Assembly: GCF_016907435.1 (NCBI RefSeq)
Contig: NZ_JAFBBZ010000001.1
Coordinates: 1,922,001 to 1,986,000 of the forward strand
Source of the DNA: Nocardioides salarius
GTDB lineage: Bacteria; Actinomycetota; Actinomycetes; Propionibacteriales; Nocardioidaceae
Direction: 5' to 3'
DNA: 64,000 nt
Position numbers and translations under genes: made by a program. The notes beneath the pieces are model-generated. The model was not told the origin of the DNA and did not search any database. It saw nothing but the letters and a program-made list of their open reading frames with translations. Position 1 is the first letter of the stretch; every line of letters begins with the position of its first letter. Below, piece after piece: positions 8,584 to 17,395 of the stretch.

Positions 8584-9969
8584 ATGCAGCTGAGCCGGGC
8601 GACGACGGAGACCGAGAGCATCCACCTCGACGACCGACCGGACACCGACGAGCACGATGGACCCGCGCACCCGCGCCACCCGGGTCTTGACGACCAGCTG
8701 GTCGAGGTCGCGCCGCTACCGCTGTTCGGCGACGGCGAGGAGCTCCCACCCACGCTGGCGGCGGTGGCCGAGGAGTTCGACGTCTCGACGCTGGTCGACC
8801 GCGTCGTCGAGTCGTGCCTGGCGGTGGTGTTCACCGCGCAGCAGCACGATCCCACCTTCCGAGAGCGCCTGACGGCCAGCGTGCGGCAGAACGCCTACGC
8901 CCTGCGTGACGTCGTGGCCGGCGTCTCCAGCTTCGACGAGGTCCAGCTCGACCACGTGCTGTCGTTCGCGACGGTGCAGGCGCGGCTGCGGATCCCTCAG
9001 AAGTCGATGCAGCGCTCCTACAGGGTCAGCTTCTACGTGCAGTGGCACCTGTGGGTCGCCGCGGTCCGGGAGCACGTCGTGGCCACCGGAACGACGGCCG
9101 ACGAGGCGTTCACCGCTCTCCAACGGCTCACGGAGATCGTGCTGGGCTACCAGGACCACGTCGCCTCCCGGGTCGCCGAGACCTACACCCGCGACTTCGA
9201 GGCGCTGAACCGCTCCCGGGCCCACGTGCGCAGGAACCTGGTCCAGGACGTGTTGAACGAGCGCGACGCCCGGCTCTCCGCCACCGACATGGCGATCCTG
9301 GCCTACCCGTTGGAGCACCATCACGTCGCGGTGCTGCTGCCCGGAGTCGCCGAGGGCGCTGCCGACCGGATGGCCGACGGCCTGCGCAACGCAGCCCGTG
9401 CCCACCAGACGCTCGTGCACCCGACGAGCCTGACCAGCACCGTCATCTGGCTCGCCAGGATCGAGCCCTGGCACGCCGGCGCCATCGATGCCCTGTCCGC
9501 CCATCTCGACCGCCTGGGAGTGACCGCGACCATCAGCTCCGCCCTGGCAGGCACCCACGGGTTCCGCACGACGCTCGCACAGGCCCGCGACGCCGACAGG
9601 GTCCGTCTGGCATGGCGGGCGCAGGACGCCGCGCTCGCGCCGTCGATCGTGAAGTACGCCGATGCCGGGCTGGAGATCCTGCTGCTGCAGGACGACGACC
9701 TGGCCCGGACCTTCGTGGCCAGCGAGCTGGGCGAGCTGGCCACCGAGAGCGCGGAGGCGGCCCGGTTGCGCGACACGCTGGAGGCCTCGTTCCGCTTCGG
9801 CAGCCACGTGGCGGCCGCCGAGCACCTGCAGCTGCACGAGCACACCGTCCGCAACCGGCTGCACCGCGCCGAGGAGCTGCTCGGCCACAGCCTCCAGGAG
9901 CGCCGTACCGAGCTCCAGGTCGCGGTCCGTCTGGTCAGGCTGCTGGGAAGCGCAGGCTCGGAGGCCTGA
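8584..9969 (+). CDS. PucR/CdaR family transcriptional regulator
   Basis: About 461 residues. The C-terminal ~60 residues carry the PucR-type helix-turn-helix (SFRFGSHVAAAEHLQLHEHTVRNRLHRAEELLG). The N-terminal half is a helical region (residues ~40-190, with LRIPQKSMQRSYRVSFYVQWHLW) seen in actinobacterial PucR proteins. The ATG at 8584 is preceded by GGGAGG at 8571-8576, which decides the start; an in-frame ATG at 8569 overlaps the upstream stop but lacks such a site. It probably controls this catabolic cluster, perhaps the convergent hydrolase/monooxygenase operon that ends six bases beyond its stop. Confidence 0.87.
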   Translation: MQLSRATTETESIHLDDRPDTDEHDGPAHPRHPGLDDQLVEVAPLPLFGDGEELPPTLAAVAEEFDVSTLVDRVVESCLAVVFTAQQHDPTFRERLTASVRQNAYALRDVVAGVSSFDEVQLDHVLSFATVQARLRIPQKSMQRSYRVSFYVQWHLWVAAVREHVVATGTTADEAFTALQRLTEIVLGYQDHVASRVAETYTRDFEALNRSRAHVRRNLVQDVLNERDARLSATDMAILAYPLEHHHVAVLLPGVAEGAADRMADGLRNAARAHQTLVHPTSLTSTVIWLARIEPWHAGAIDALSAHLDRLGVTATISSALAGTHGFRTTLAQARDADRVRLAWRAQDAALAPSIVKYADAGLEILLLQDDDLARTFVASELGELATESAEAARLRDTLEASFRFGSHVAAAEHLQLHEHTVRNRLHRAEELLGHSLQERRTELQVAVRLVRLLGSAGSEA

Positions 9970-9975
9970 ACGGCC

Positions 9976-10707
9976 TCACAGCCCCCGGCGCTCCAGGAAG
10001 CCCTGCACCATCTCGGCGAAGGCGTGCGGCTTCTCGAGGACCGACGCGTGCCGGGCACCCGGCAGCCACTGCAGCTCACCGTCGCGGACTCCTGCCGCCA
10101 GCGCGGGCGCTGCCTGCACGAACGGCGGGGCATCAGCGTCACCGCAGACGACCAGCGTCGGCACGGTGATCTGGGAGAGCAGCGCTGTGGTGTCGGCGTC
10201 GCGCAGCACCTCACAGGTGCGCGCGTAGCCCTCCGGGTCGGTCGTGACGAACCTTCGTCTCGCCGCGGCGACCAGGTCGGCGTGCTCGCGGCGGGTGTCC
10301 TCGCCGAACCACATGTCCTGCATCGCGTCAGCCAGGACCTCCAGGCCGTCCGAGCGAGCAGCAGCGGCGCGTTCGAGCCACGACGCACGCATCGGCGCCG
10401 GGTAGGCGGCCACCGTGTCGACGAGCACGAGGCCCGCGACCCGCTCAGGGTGCTGGACGGCGAGCTGCTGTGCGACCAGACCGCCCAGGGAGATGCCGAC
10501 CACCACCACGGGAGACGTCACCTCGCCGTCCAGCCACTCGTGGACCGCGGCGGCCAGGCCGGGGACCCCCGCTCGGACGTCCGGGAGCTCGGCGGAGCCG
10601 TGGCCGGGCAGGTCGGGGACGAGCAGCGGGCGTGCGAGCAGGTGGGCGCACGACGACCAGAAGCTGCTGTCCGAGCCGAGGGGGTGCAGGAGCAGCAGCG
10701 GGTTCAC
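9976..10707 (-). CDS. Alpha/beta hydrolase, enol-lactonase-like
   Basis: A 243-residue alpha/beta hydrolase resembling 3-oxoadipate enol-lactonases. Visible features are LLLHPLGSDSSFW (oxyanion region), the nucleophile elbow GISLGG, VVCGDADAPPFV carrying the late acidic residue, and PGARHASVLEKP with the catalytic His. The GTG start has GGAGG about six bases upstream and overlaps the preceding CMD gene by four bases (GTGA). It is the last gene of a three-gene operon behind a luciferase-like monooxygenase. This suggests it hydrolyses an ester, lactone or acyl bond created by that enzyme. The exact substrate is unknown. Confidence 0.85.
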   Translation of the reverse strand: MNPLLLLHPLGSDSSFWSSCAHLLARPLLVPDLPGHGSAELPDVRAGVPGLAAAVHEWLDGEVTSPVVVVGISLGGLVAQQLAVQHPERVAGLVLVDTVAAYPAPMRASWLERAAAARSDGLEVLADAMQDMWFGEDTRREHADLVAAARRRFVTTDPEGYARTCEVLRDADTTALLSQITVPTLVVCGDADAPPFVQAAPALAAGVRDGELQWLPGARHASVLEKPHAFAEMVQGFLERRGL

Positions 10708-11273
10708 GGGACCTCCGGGAGGCGCGGACCGGGCGGGGCCGGGGTCTGTGCCAGGTTCATGGTCATCGCGAGGGTCGTGTAGTAGCCCATCACTCCCACC
10801 GCCTCCACGAGCTCGGCCTCCCCGAGCAGGGCGCGAGCGGCGTCGTACGTCGAGTCAGCGACACGGCCGGTCCTGGACAGCTCGTCGAGCAGGTCCCACA
10901 GCACCAGCACCTCGCGACGGCCAGCACGGGGGCGGCGGTCGTGGCCGATGTCGTCCACCGCCTGCTCCGGCAGCCCCTTCTCGAGCGCGATCGGGTGGTG
11001 GAACCACCACTCGAACTGGTTGTTCCACCGGCGCGCCACGACGAGGACCACCAGCTCGACGAGGTCGTCGTCGAGCAGGCTCTCGAAACGCAGGTACTCC
11101 CCCAGCAGCTGCAGCCGCGTCATCAGCGCAGGAGAGCGCAGCAGCGGCACCCAGTTGCCGGCCAGCTCGCCCCGCGGGCCGGACACCACACGTTCGATGG
11201 CCTGGCGCTGGGTGTCGGTGAGCTGGTCCTCGGGGACCGGCGGCATCCGGTCGTCTCGTGGTGCGTCAGGCAC
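10704..11273 (-). CDS. Carboxymuconolactone decarboxylase family protein
   Basis: A 189-residue helical protein of the CMD/AhpD superfamily (ELAGNWVPLLRSPALMTRLQLLGEYLRFESLLDDDLVELVVLVVARRWNNQFEWWFH). The place of the AhpD-type Cys-x-x-Cys is taken by EWWFHHP, so peroxidase activity of the AhpD kind is not expected. GTG start; its first bases overlap the monooxygenase stop by eight bases, and its own stop overlaps the hydrolase start. Such proteins often accompany ring-cleavage or Baeyer-Villiger-like pathways. Its precise reaction is not known. Confidence 0.82.
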   Translation of the reverse strand: MPDAPRDDRMPPVPEDQLTDTQRQAIERVVSGPRGELAGNWVPLLRSPALMTRLQLLGEYLRFESLLDDDLVELVVLVVARRWNNQFEWWFHHPIALEKGLPEQAVDDIGHDRRPRAGRREVLVLWDLLDELSRTGRVADSTYDAARALLGEAELVEAVGVMGYYTTLAMTMNLAQTPAPPGPRLPEVP

Positions 11274-12360
11274 CTGCGGCCTCCATCTCGGGAACGACCT
11301 TGGTCGCCATCAGGTCCATCGAGCGCCGAGCGAGCCCCGGGTCGACCCAGTCCAGACCGGCATAGACGACCTCGCCGAACTCCCCCACCTCCTCGCGGAA
11401 GGCGAGGAGCTGCTCGGCCACGCTGCCGGGTGTGCCGTGGACGACCAGCGCCTCGAGCACTCCCTCCAAGGTGACCTCGTCGTCGGGCTGGTCGCGGTGG
11501 GTCTTGAACAGCTCGAGCCGCCCCAGCTTCCGCATCTTGGTCAGCATCTGGGAGTAGTAGAACCGGTAGGGGCTCGCCGGGTCGTCGATCGCGTACCTGC
11601 GCGCGGTCGCGGCGTCGTCGGCCACCAAGATCGTGCGGGCGATCCGCCAGTCGGCGGGGTCCGCGACCTGGTCGACGTCCGACTTGCCCTGGACGTAGTT
11701 GGGCCAGTGCGTCTTGACCCACTGGGGCAGCAGGAAGTTGGCCGAGAGGGGGTGGAAGTCACGCTGCCCCATCGCGATGACCCCCTTCGAGAAGGGCGCC
11801 ACGACGGTCCCGACGATCTCCGGTCGAGGCTGCTGGAGCGTCTTGGGCAGCACTCCGACCCCCAGGTCGAGATCGATGGTCCGCGCCGTGCTGACCGGCC
11901 ACCGGTTGTCGGGGAAGGCGATGTCGTAGGGCGGGTCGGAGGCCCAGACGGCGGTGATGACGTCGACGGACTCGGCGAACATCTTGTTGCGGTCCTCGTC
12001 GAGCAGGCCCAGCGCCTCCGCGTCCGAGGACAGCGCACCCGGGCTGATGCCCAGGATGAAACGCCCGTCGGACATGTGGTCGAACATCGCCGAGTTGGCC
12101 GCCACCAGCACCGGGTGCTGCTGCGACAGGTTCGTCGTGCCGGTCCCGAGCCTGATCTGGCTCGTCTGGTGGATCAAGGTGGCCAGGAACAACAGGCTGT
12201 TGGTGATGTTCTCGTGCTGATCGGTCAGGTGCTCGCCGATGAACGCGTCGTGGAAGCCCAACGAGTCGGCGAGCAGCACCGCCTCCCGGTCCTCGCGCAG
12301 CGTGTCCGCCCACGTCCGGCCGAGCGGGTGCAGGGGCATGGAGAAGTAGCCGAGTCTCAC
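11266..12360 (-). CDS. LLM class flavin-dependent oxidoreductase (luciferase-like monooxygenase)
   Basis: A 364-residue TIM-barrel monooxygenase of the bacterial luciferase family. It begins MRLGYFSMPLHP, followed by SLGFHDAFIGEHL, RLGTGTTNLSQQHPVLVA and GRFILGISPGAL, all typical of the limonene monooxygenase/alkanal monooxygenase branch. Such enzymes use FMNH2 supplied by a separate reductase; the fusion at 6.2-7.4 kb is the only flavin reductase domain in the window. First gene of the operon with the CMD protein and hydrolase, and divergent from the SsuA-type transporter operon. A role in oxygenating the imported compound is likely but inferred. Confidence 0.88.
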   Translation of the reverse strand: MRLGYFSMPLHPLGRTWADTLREDREAVLLADSLGFHDAFIGEHLTDQHENITNSLLFLATLIHQTSQIRLGTGTTNLSQQHPVLVAANSAMFDHMSDGRFILGISPGALSSDAEALGLLDEDRNKMFAESVDVITAVWASDPPYDIAFPDNRWPVSTARTIDLDLGVGVLPKTLQQPRPEIVGTVVAPFSKGVIAMGQRDFHPLSANFLLPQWVKTHWPNYVQGKSDVDQVADPADWRIARTILVADDAATARRYAIDDPASPYRFYYSQMLTKMRKLGRLELFKTHRDQPDDEVTLEGVLEALVVHGTPGSVAEQLLAFREEVGEFGEVVYAGLDWVDPGLARRSMDLMATKVVPEMEAAGA

Positions 12361-12561
12361 GATTCCTCATCTCGTCGACGGTCTGGTCCGCGACAGTCAA
12401 GAACGCGGGCCGGACCGGCGCAGTGGCGCCTCGGGTGAGATCGACGCCGTCGCGATGACGGGAGACGTCAGTGGCCACCCGGCGTCACAGCCTCCGCCAG
12501 CGCGCCGCGACAAAAATCACGAGAACCGACAGTGCACCAGCACGGCGCGGCCACCTCTAAT

Positions 12562-12579
12562 GAGTGAGGTGAGTCACTC
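12562..12579. promoter_or_regulatory. Inverted repeat GAGTGA-N6-TCACTC in divergent promoter region
   Basis: A perfect 6-bp inverted repeat spaced by six bases, 34 bp upstream of the transporter binding-protein gene and ~200 bp from the divergent monooxygenase operon. Its core TGAGGTGAGTCAC (12565-12577) recurs exactly at 40606-40618 in front of the FMO gene. A plausible operator for a local regulator. Confidence 0.45.
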
Positions 12580-12613
12580 CGGCAACCAGCCGGCGACGAA
12601 AGGCGAGTGAAGC

Positions 12614-13675
12614 GTGAAGACCAAGAAGTTCGTGCAAGCACTGACAGCTTCAGCGACCCTGGTGCTCGTTGCCGCGGGATGCAGCGGCGGCTCCGAGGCG
12701 GACGGGGCCGACGGTGACGTGATCAGGTTCGCCTTCGCCCCCGACCCCGTGTGGGACCTCATGGATGACGCAGGGGTGATCGCGGAGTGGGAGGAGGAGA
12801 ACGGCGTCACGATCGAGACCAGCTCGACCTGGGACGAGTTCACCTACTTCGCCGGCGGACACGGCGACATCGTGTCCATGTCGACCCAGGAGACGCCCGT
12901 GCTGGAGGCCGAGACCGGCATCAAGACGGTCACCTTCGGCAAGTACAACTACCTGCGCGTGCCGCTCTACCGGCGCGCCGGCGATCCGTACGAGACCCTG
13001 GCCGACATCCCCAAGGGCTCCAAGATCTGCGTGTCCGGACCCACGTCCAACACCACGTTCTGGACCGTGGCGGCCCAGCAGCTGCACGGTCTGGACTACC
13101 GGGTCGGGGGCGGTGACTTCGACCTCATGGTCAACGACCACTTCGTCAATCCCACCAACCTGCTGCGTGGCGACTGCGAGGCTGCAGCGGTGATCCCCGA
13201 GGCAGCGGTCCCCCAGATGCGCAAGGGGGAGCTGGAGATCATGTACGACGGCAAGCTGCCCTTCCAGCTCTACAACACCTTCGCCCCCACCGACGACGGC
13301 GAGAAGCACATCCTCGGCAACAACTTCGTGGCGACCGAGGAGTGGTTCGACGAGAACGAGGACCTGGCCGTCAAGTTCCTGGAGCTGTGGGACACCGGGA
13401 TCGCGATGTGGCAGGAGCAGAAGGCCGAGACCATCGCGAAGTACCCCCAGCACTTCTCGGTCGAGTCGGACGACGACATCGCCTACATCACCGACTTCAT
13501 CACCGAGGACGACCGCGACTGGTTCGTCGACACGGTCTTCCTCGACCAGGAGTGGATCGATGCCGAGACCCAGGTGTGGTCCCTGATGCACGAGCTCGAC
13601 CCCGACAACGTCAACTACCTCGCCGAGGACGCACCGACGCCCCGTTTCGAGGCGCTGGGGACGTCCGACGACTGA
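12614..13675 (+). CDS. ABC transporter substrate-binding lipoprotein, SsuA/TauA/NMT1 type
   Basis: Binding protein of about 353 residues. It starts at GTG 12614, has a short basic N-terminus, a hydrophobic core and a lipobox (LVAAGC, Cys ~23), so it is expected to be lipid-anchored outside the membrane. The body (WDEFTYFAGGHGDIVSMST, KGSKICVSGPTSNTTFWTVAAQQL) fits the type that binds sulfonates, nitrate or thiamine precursors. It is followed by two permeases and an ATPase of the same family. The neighbours are catabolic, so an organic acid or aromatic substrate is more likely than taurine. The substrate is not readable from sequence. Confidence 0.85.
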   Translation: MKTKKFVQALTASATLVLVAAGCSGGSEADGADGDVIRFAFAPDPVWDLMDDAGVIAEWEEENGVTIETSSTWDEFTYFAGGHGDIVSMSTQETPVLEAETGIKTVTFGKYNYLRVPLYRRAGDPYETLADIPKGSKICVSGPTSNTTFWTVAAQQLHGLDYRVGGGDFDLMVNDHFVNPTNLLRGDCEAAAVIPEAAVPQMRKGELEIMYDGKLPFQLYNTFAPTDDGEKHILGNNFVATEEWFDENEDLAVKFLELWDTGIAMWQEQKAETIAKYPQHFSVESDDDIAYITDFITEDDRDWFVDTVFLDQEWIDAETQVWSLMHELDPDNVNYLAEDAPTPRFEALGTSDD

Positions 13676-13766
13676 CCGCCGGCGGCGGGGCTCGCCCCGC
13701 CGCCGCACCGAGCACCACCCACCACAGGCGCACGCGGCCGAGCGGCCCTGACGCAGAGGAGACACC

Positions 13767-14615
13767 GTGGCGACGACAGTGGCCCCACCACCGACCAAGC
13801 AACAGCAACCGGCCACGGCCGAGGACAAGGCCCGCGACGCGCGGCGCAAGGACCGCATCGACCGTTGGCTCTGGCGCATCCTCGGCTACGTCTTCTTCCT
13901 CGGCCTCTGGGAGTACGCATCCGGGGGGCTCATGGACGAGACCCTGCTCCCGGGGCCGACCCACGTCTTCACGACGTTCCTGGAGCTGTGGGACACCGGC
14001 GCGGTGCCCGGCGCCTTCGCCACCACCCTGACCCGGATCGGGATGGGCTTCTCCATCGCCTTCGTCGTGGGCATGGTCGTGGGCGTCCTGATGCAGAACC
14101 GTTTCCTCAACGGCTTCTTCCGCGACGCGGTGACCATCGGGGTGACGACGCCGGGACTGATCTGGGCGCTCCTCACGGCGATCATCTTCGGCAACAGGAC
14201 CCAGGGGCCGCTCCTCGCCATCGTGCTGACGACGTTCGCGATCATCACCGTCAACGTCGCCGAGGGGATCAAGTCCATCCCCCGCGACCTGGTCGACATG
14301 GCCAAGGCGTTCGACATCGGGGTGGTCAAGAGGAATCGTCAGATCGTCCTCCCGCACCTCGCGCCCTTCATGTTCACCGGCATCCGCTTCGGCTTCTCCA
14401 TCGCGTGGAAGGTCACGGTGCTCACGGAGGTGTTCTCCTCCTCCAGCGGGATCGGCTTCGAGATGCGCACAGCCAGCCAGCTGTTCGCCCTCGACGAGTT
14501 CCTCACCTGGATCCTCGGTTTCTACGTCCTGGCGCTCTTCTTGGAGAAGGTGGTCCTCGAGCAGATCGAGCGACGCTTCTTCGGCTGGCGCACCACGATC
14601 GGAGGCGTCAAGTGA
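13767..14615 (+). CDS. ABC transporter permease, SsuC/TauC type (first of two)
   Basis: A 282-residue inner-membrane permease with about six membrane segments (YVFFLGLWEYASGGL, MGFSIAFVVGMVVGVLM, ATTL and LLAIVLTTFAIITVNVAEGI). The EAA-like loop is IPRDLVDMAKAFDIGVVKRNRQIVLPHLAPFMFTG, here broken up over its conserved parts. GTG start at 13767, with GAGGAG about eight bases upstream. The stop overlaps the start of the second permease (GTGA). The pair probably forms a heterodimeric channel, which is less common in this family, where one permease usually homodimerises. Confidence 0.88.
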   Translation: MATTVAPPPTKQQQPATAEDKARDARRKDRIDRWLWRILGYVFFLGLWEYASGGLMDETLLPGPTHVFTTFLELWDTGAVPGAFATTLTRIGMGFSIAFVVGMVVGVLMQNRFLNGFFRDAVTIGVTTPGLIWALLTAIIFGNRTQGPLLAIVLTTFAIITVNVAEGIKSIPRDLVDMAKAFDIGVVKRNRQIVLPHLAPFMFTGIRFGFSIAWKVTVLTEVFSSSSGIGFEMRTASQLFALDEFLTWILGFYVLALFLEKVVLEQIERRFFGWRTTIGGVK

Positions 14616-15703
14616 GCACCACCGCCGCACCTCGCCCGACTCGAGCCCCTGCCGGCAGCGCACGGCCACCCCGACGGCCCAGCCGGACCTCCCGCTTCCT
14701 CAAGGGCCCCACCGCCGGCCGCCTGGCGTTCCCTCTCGTCGTGCTGGCCCTGTGGTACGCCACCGTGTGGGCGTTCGAGACGATCTGGCCGTTCGCCGCT
14801 GACGTCCTGCCGACACCACAGTCCGTCCTGGGCTTCATGTGGGACGAGCTGCGGGGCGACACCGTGGCACCCAAGAACATGTACGAGACCTTCGGCATCT
14901 CGCTGCAGCGACTCGCGATCGGGATGTTCTTCGCCATGACGATCGGCACCGTCATCGGCCTGGGCATGGGCCTGTCGCGCAAGGTCGACGCCTTCTTCAA
15001 CGACTGGGTGGTGGCGATCCTGGCGATGCCCAACCTGGCCTGGGCCCTGTTCTGCTCCCTCGCCTTCGGTTTCGGCGACCTGGGACCCACGGTGACGGTC
15101 GTGCTCACCGGCATCCCGTTCGTGATCATCAACGTCCGAGAAGGGGTGCGCAACGCCCCCACCGAGCTCTACGACATGTCCCGCGCGTTCGGGGTGCCCC
15201 GCAACAAGACGATCCGGCACGTGCTGCTGCCCTCGTTGATGCCGTTCATGTTCGCCGCCGGCCGCTACGCCTTCGCCCTCGGCTGGAAGGGCCTGGTCGT
15301 GGCCGAGGTCTTCGGGGGACAGGACGGCGCCGGCTGGACGATCAAGTTCTGGTACGACGCCCACCGCGCTTACGGCGTGGTCGGATACGCCTTCCTCTTC
15401 GTGATCTTCGCCCTGCTCTTCGAGAAGTTCCTCTTCGACAAGCTGTCGGACCGCATCTTCCGCTGGCGCCCGGCGGCGTCGGCCGGTGACGTCGTCGAGC
15501 AGAACTTCGACGCCTCCGCGCCAGCCACCCTCGACGCGGTCGCCGCCGGCTCCAGCACCAACAGCGCCGCCCTGGAGAGCATCAACCAGGTGACGATCGG
15601 CACCCCGTCGCAGCGAGAGGACCGCGCCGACGACAAGCCGCTCCCGCCCACTGTGAACCCCACCCAGCACCAGGACAAGACAGAGAGGCCCCACCATGGC
15701 TGA
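14612..15703 (+). CDS. ABC transporter permease, SsuC/TauC type (second), with long C-terminal tail
   Basis: About 363 residues from the GTG at 14612, which overlaps the upstream TGA. The permease core resembles the preceding gene (LFCSLAFGFGDLG, NVREGVRNAPTELYDMSRAFGV, LLPSLMPFMFAAGRYAF). Unlike its partner it ends with about 75 hydrophilic residues rich in Ala, Thr, Ser and Gln (from ~residue 290), with no recognised domain. The last eight bases overlap the ATPase gene, so all parts of the importer are translationally coupled. Confidence 0.87.
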   Translation: MSTTAAPRPTRAPAGSARPPRRPSRTSRFLKGPTAGRLAFPLVVLALWYATVWAFETIWPFAADVLPTPQSVLGFMWDELRGDTVAPKNMYETFGISLQRLAIGMFFAMTIGTVIGLGMGLSRKVDAFFNDWVVAILAMPNLAWALFCSLAFGFGDLGPTVTVVLTGIPFVIINVREGVRNAPTELYDMSRAFGVPRNKTIRHVLLPSLMPFMFAAGRYAFALGWKGLVVAEVFGGQDGAGWTIKFWYDAHRAYGVVGYAFLFVIFALLFEKFLFDKLSDRIFRWRPAASAGDVVEQNFDASAPATLDAVAAGSSTNSAALESINQVTIGTPSQREDRADDKPLPPTVNPTQHQDKTERPHHG

Positions 15704-16439
15704 GATCCACATCTCCCACCTGCAGAAGGAGTTCGGGTTCGGGGACGACAAGGTCGTCGCCCTCAAGGACGTCAACCTCGAGATCGGCGGTCACACGTTC
15801 GTCTCGATCGTCGGTGCCTCGGGTTGCGGCAAGTCGACCCTCCTCAACATCCTCAGCGACATCGAGACGCCGACGAACGGCAGGGTCAGCATCACCCAGG
15901 ACGGGCGACCGGCCAAGAAGGGGTACGTGTTCCAAGCGGCGCGCCTGCTCCCCTGGCGCTCGGTCATGGACAACCTGCTCTTCGTCCAGGACGACCGCAG
16001 CGACGCCACCCGCGCCCGGTGCCAGAAGTACCTCGACATGGTCCAGCTCGGTGACAAGAGCACCAAGTACCCCGGTGAGCTGTCCGGTGGCATGCAGCAG
16101 CGGGTCGGGATCGCTCGAGCGTTCAGCACCGAGCCCGACGTCCTGTTCATGGACGAGCCGTTCAGCCACCTGGATGCCATCACGGCCCGGTCGCTGCGCG
16201 CCGAGCTGCACCAGATGTGGAGCGAGACGGGCAAGACCGTGGTCTTCGTGACCCATGACGTCGGGGAGGCAGTGGAGCTCTCGGACCGGATCCTGGTCTT
16301 CGCCAAGGGTGGCCGGCTGATGGACGACATCCAGCTCGGTCTTCCCTTCCCCCGTGACGCCGCGGACCCGGAGGTGGCGCTCACGAAGGCCAATGTCTTC
16401 AAGACCTTCGAGGACATCGGCGCCCTCGCAGTCAGCTGA
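15696..16439 (+). CDS. ABC transporter ATP-binding protein, SsuB/TauB type
   Basis: Cytoplasmic ATPase of the importer, 247 residues. It has Walker A GASGCGKST, Q-loop YVFQAARLLPWRSV, signature LSGGMQQR, Walker B VLFMDEP and switch His in VFVTHDV. The Q-loop sequence LLPW is typical of the nitrate/sulfonate/taurine branch. Last gene of the four-gene operon. It is followed by two strong hairpins that close both this operon and the convergent FAH gene. Confidence 0.92.
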   Translation: MAEIHISHLQKEFGFGDDKVVALKDVNLEIGGHTFVSIVGASGCGKSTLLNILSDIETPTNGRVSITQDGRPAKKGYVFQAARLLPWRSVMDNLLFVQDDRSDATRARCQKYLDMVQLGDKSTKYPGELSGGMQQRVGIARAFSTEPDVLFMDEPFSHLDAITARSLRAELHQMWSETGKTVVFVTHDVGEAVELSDRILVFAKGGRLMDDIQLGLPFPRDAADPEVALTKANVFKTFEDIGALAVS

Positions 16440-16466
16440 CCCGGCCGTTGAACGGCCGACGACGAC

Positions 16467-16500
16467 GTGAGGAGGGCGGGGGCGGCCCCGCCCTCCTCAC
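16467..16500. terminator. Perfect 15-bp hairpin behind the ABC operon
   Basis: GTGAGGAGGGCGGGG pairs perfectly with CCCCGCCCTCCTCAC around a GCGG loop. There is no U-tract, as is common in high-GC actinobacteria. It lies between convergent genes and could act in either direction. Confidence 0.75.
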
Positions 16501-16507
16501 CACGGCA

Positions 16508-16536
16508 GGGGCGGTGACCGCAACGGTCACCGCCCC
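16508..16536. terminator. Second perfect 12-bp hairpin between convergent genes
   Basis: GGGGCGGTGACC pairs with GGTCACCGCCCC around the loop GCAAC. It sits eight bases beyond the stop of the minus-strand FAH-family gene and probably terminates that transcript. Confidence 0.7.
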
Positions 16537-16543
16537 ACCGTCG

Positions 16544-17380
16544 TCAGACACACGTGTTGCGCAGCGTCCCGATGCCGTCGACACTGACCTCCACCACGTC
16601 GCCCGGGCACAGGTACTTCGGCGGATCGAAGCCGATGCCGACACCGGCCGGGGTCCCGGTCGCGATGACGTCCCCCGCCTCGAGGCGCACGTAGGCACCG
16701 ATGGTGGCGACCAGGGTCGCCACGTCGAAGATCAGGTCCGCGACCGGCGCCGCCTGCCTGGGCTCGCCGTTGACGGTGGTCCGCACCCACAGCTCGCGCA
16801 CGTCCGGGACCTCGTCCGCGGTCACCAGGACCGGCCCCATGGGGCAGTAGGTCGCGGCGCTCTTGCCGACGAAGAACTGCACGTGCCTGCGCTGCAGCTC
16901 CCTGACGGTGAGGTCGTTGACGATGGTGTAGCCGAAGACCTCCTGGTCGGGGCCGAGGACCACCGCGAGCTCCCCCTCGTAGTCGGAGGTGCCGGTGTCG
17001 TCAGCCGAGACCCGCACCGCATCGTCGGGTCCGACCAGGGACGACAGGGCCTTGGTGAAGATGACCGGAGCGTCGGGCACGGCCTGCTGCTGCGAGGCGT
17101 CGAACCCGCTGCCGGCGAACTCCTGCGCGTGGGCGGCATAGTTCTTCCCGACACACATGATGTTGTTGCGGGGGCGGACCGGCGCGAGCAGGCGTACCGC
17201 CCCGAGGGGCAGCCCCGAGCGGGTCGCCGCCGCGGCAGCGACCTCGTCGGCGCGCTCCGGCCAGTCGGCGATGAGCCCCTGCATCGAGCCGGGGCCGAGA
17301 TCGACGACCTCACCTGCGTCGTTGAGCACGCCGAGGCGTTCGGCGCCACCCTCGGGTCGTTCGTAGGTCACCAGTCGCAC
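16544..17380 (-). CDS. Fumarylacetoacetate hydrolase family protein
   Basis: A 278-residue metal-dependent enzyme of the FAH/hydratase-isomerase-decarboxylase superfamily. An N-terminal ~70-residue cap (MRLVTYERPEG) precedes the FAH fold: VRPRNNIMCVGKNYAAHAQE, DYEGELAVVLG with acidic metal ligands, YTIVNDLTVRELQ, and the C-terminal GDVIATGTPAGVGIGF. This family cleaves C-C bonds of beta-diketones or decarboxylates 2-oxo acids in aromatic breakdown. It follows the Ldh-family gene by 15 bases on the same strand, so the two form an operon. Confidence 0.88.
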   Translation of the reverse strand: MRLVTYERPEGGAERLGVLNDAGEVVDLGPGSMQGLIADWPERADEVAAAAATRSGLPLGAVRLLAPVRPRNNIMCVGKNYAAHAQEFAGSGFDASQQQAVPDAPVIFTKALSSLVGPDDAVRVSADDTGTSDYEGELAVVLGPDQEVFGYTIVNDLTVRELQRRHVQFFVGKSAATYCPMGPVLVTADEVPDVRELWVRTTVNGEPRQAAPVADLIFDVATLVATIGAYVRLEAGDVIATGTPAGVGIGFDPPKYLCPGDVVEVSVDGIGTLRNTCV

Positions 17381-17395
17381 AGCATCTCCTCATCG

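Noticed and set aside
12614..16439. Naming the importer as a taurine or alkanesulfonate system
   Set aside because: The family fits, but no sulfonatase gene is present and the neighbours point to an organic substrate. No specific gene symbol is justified.
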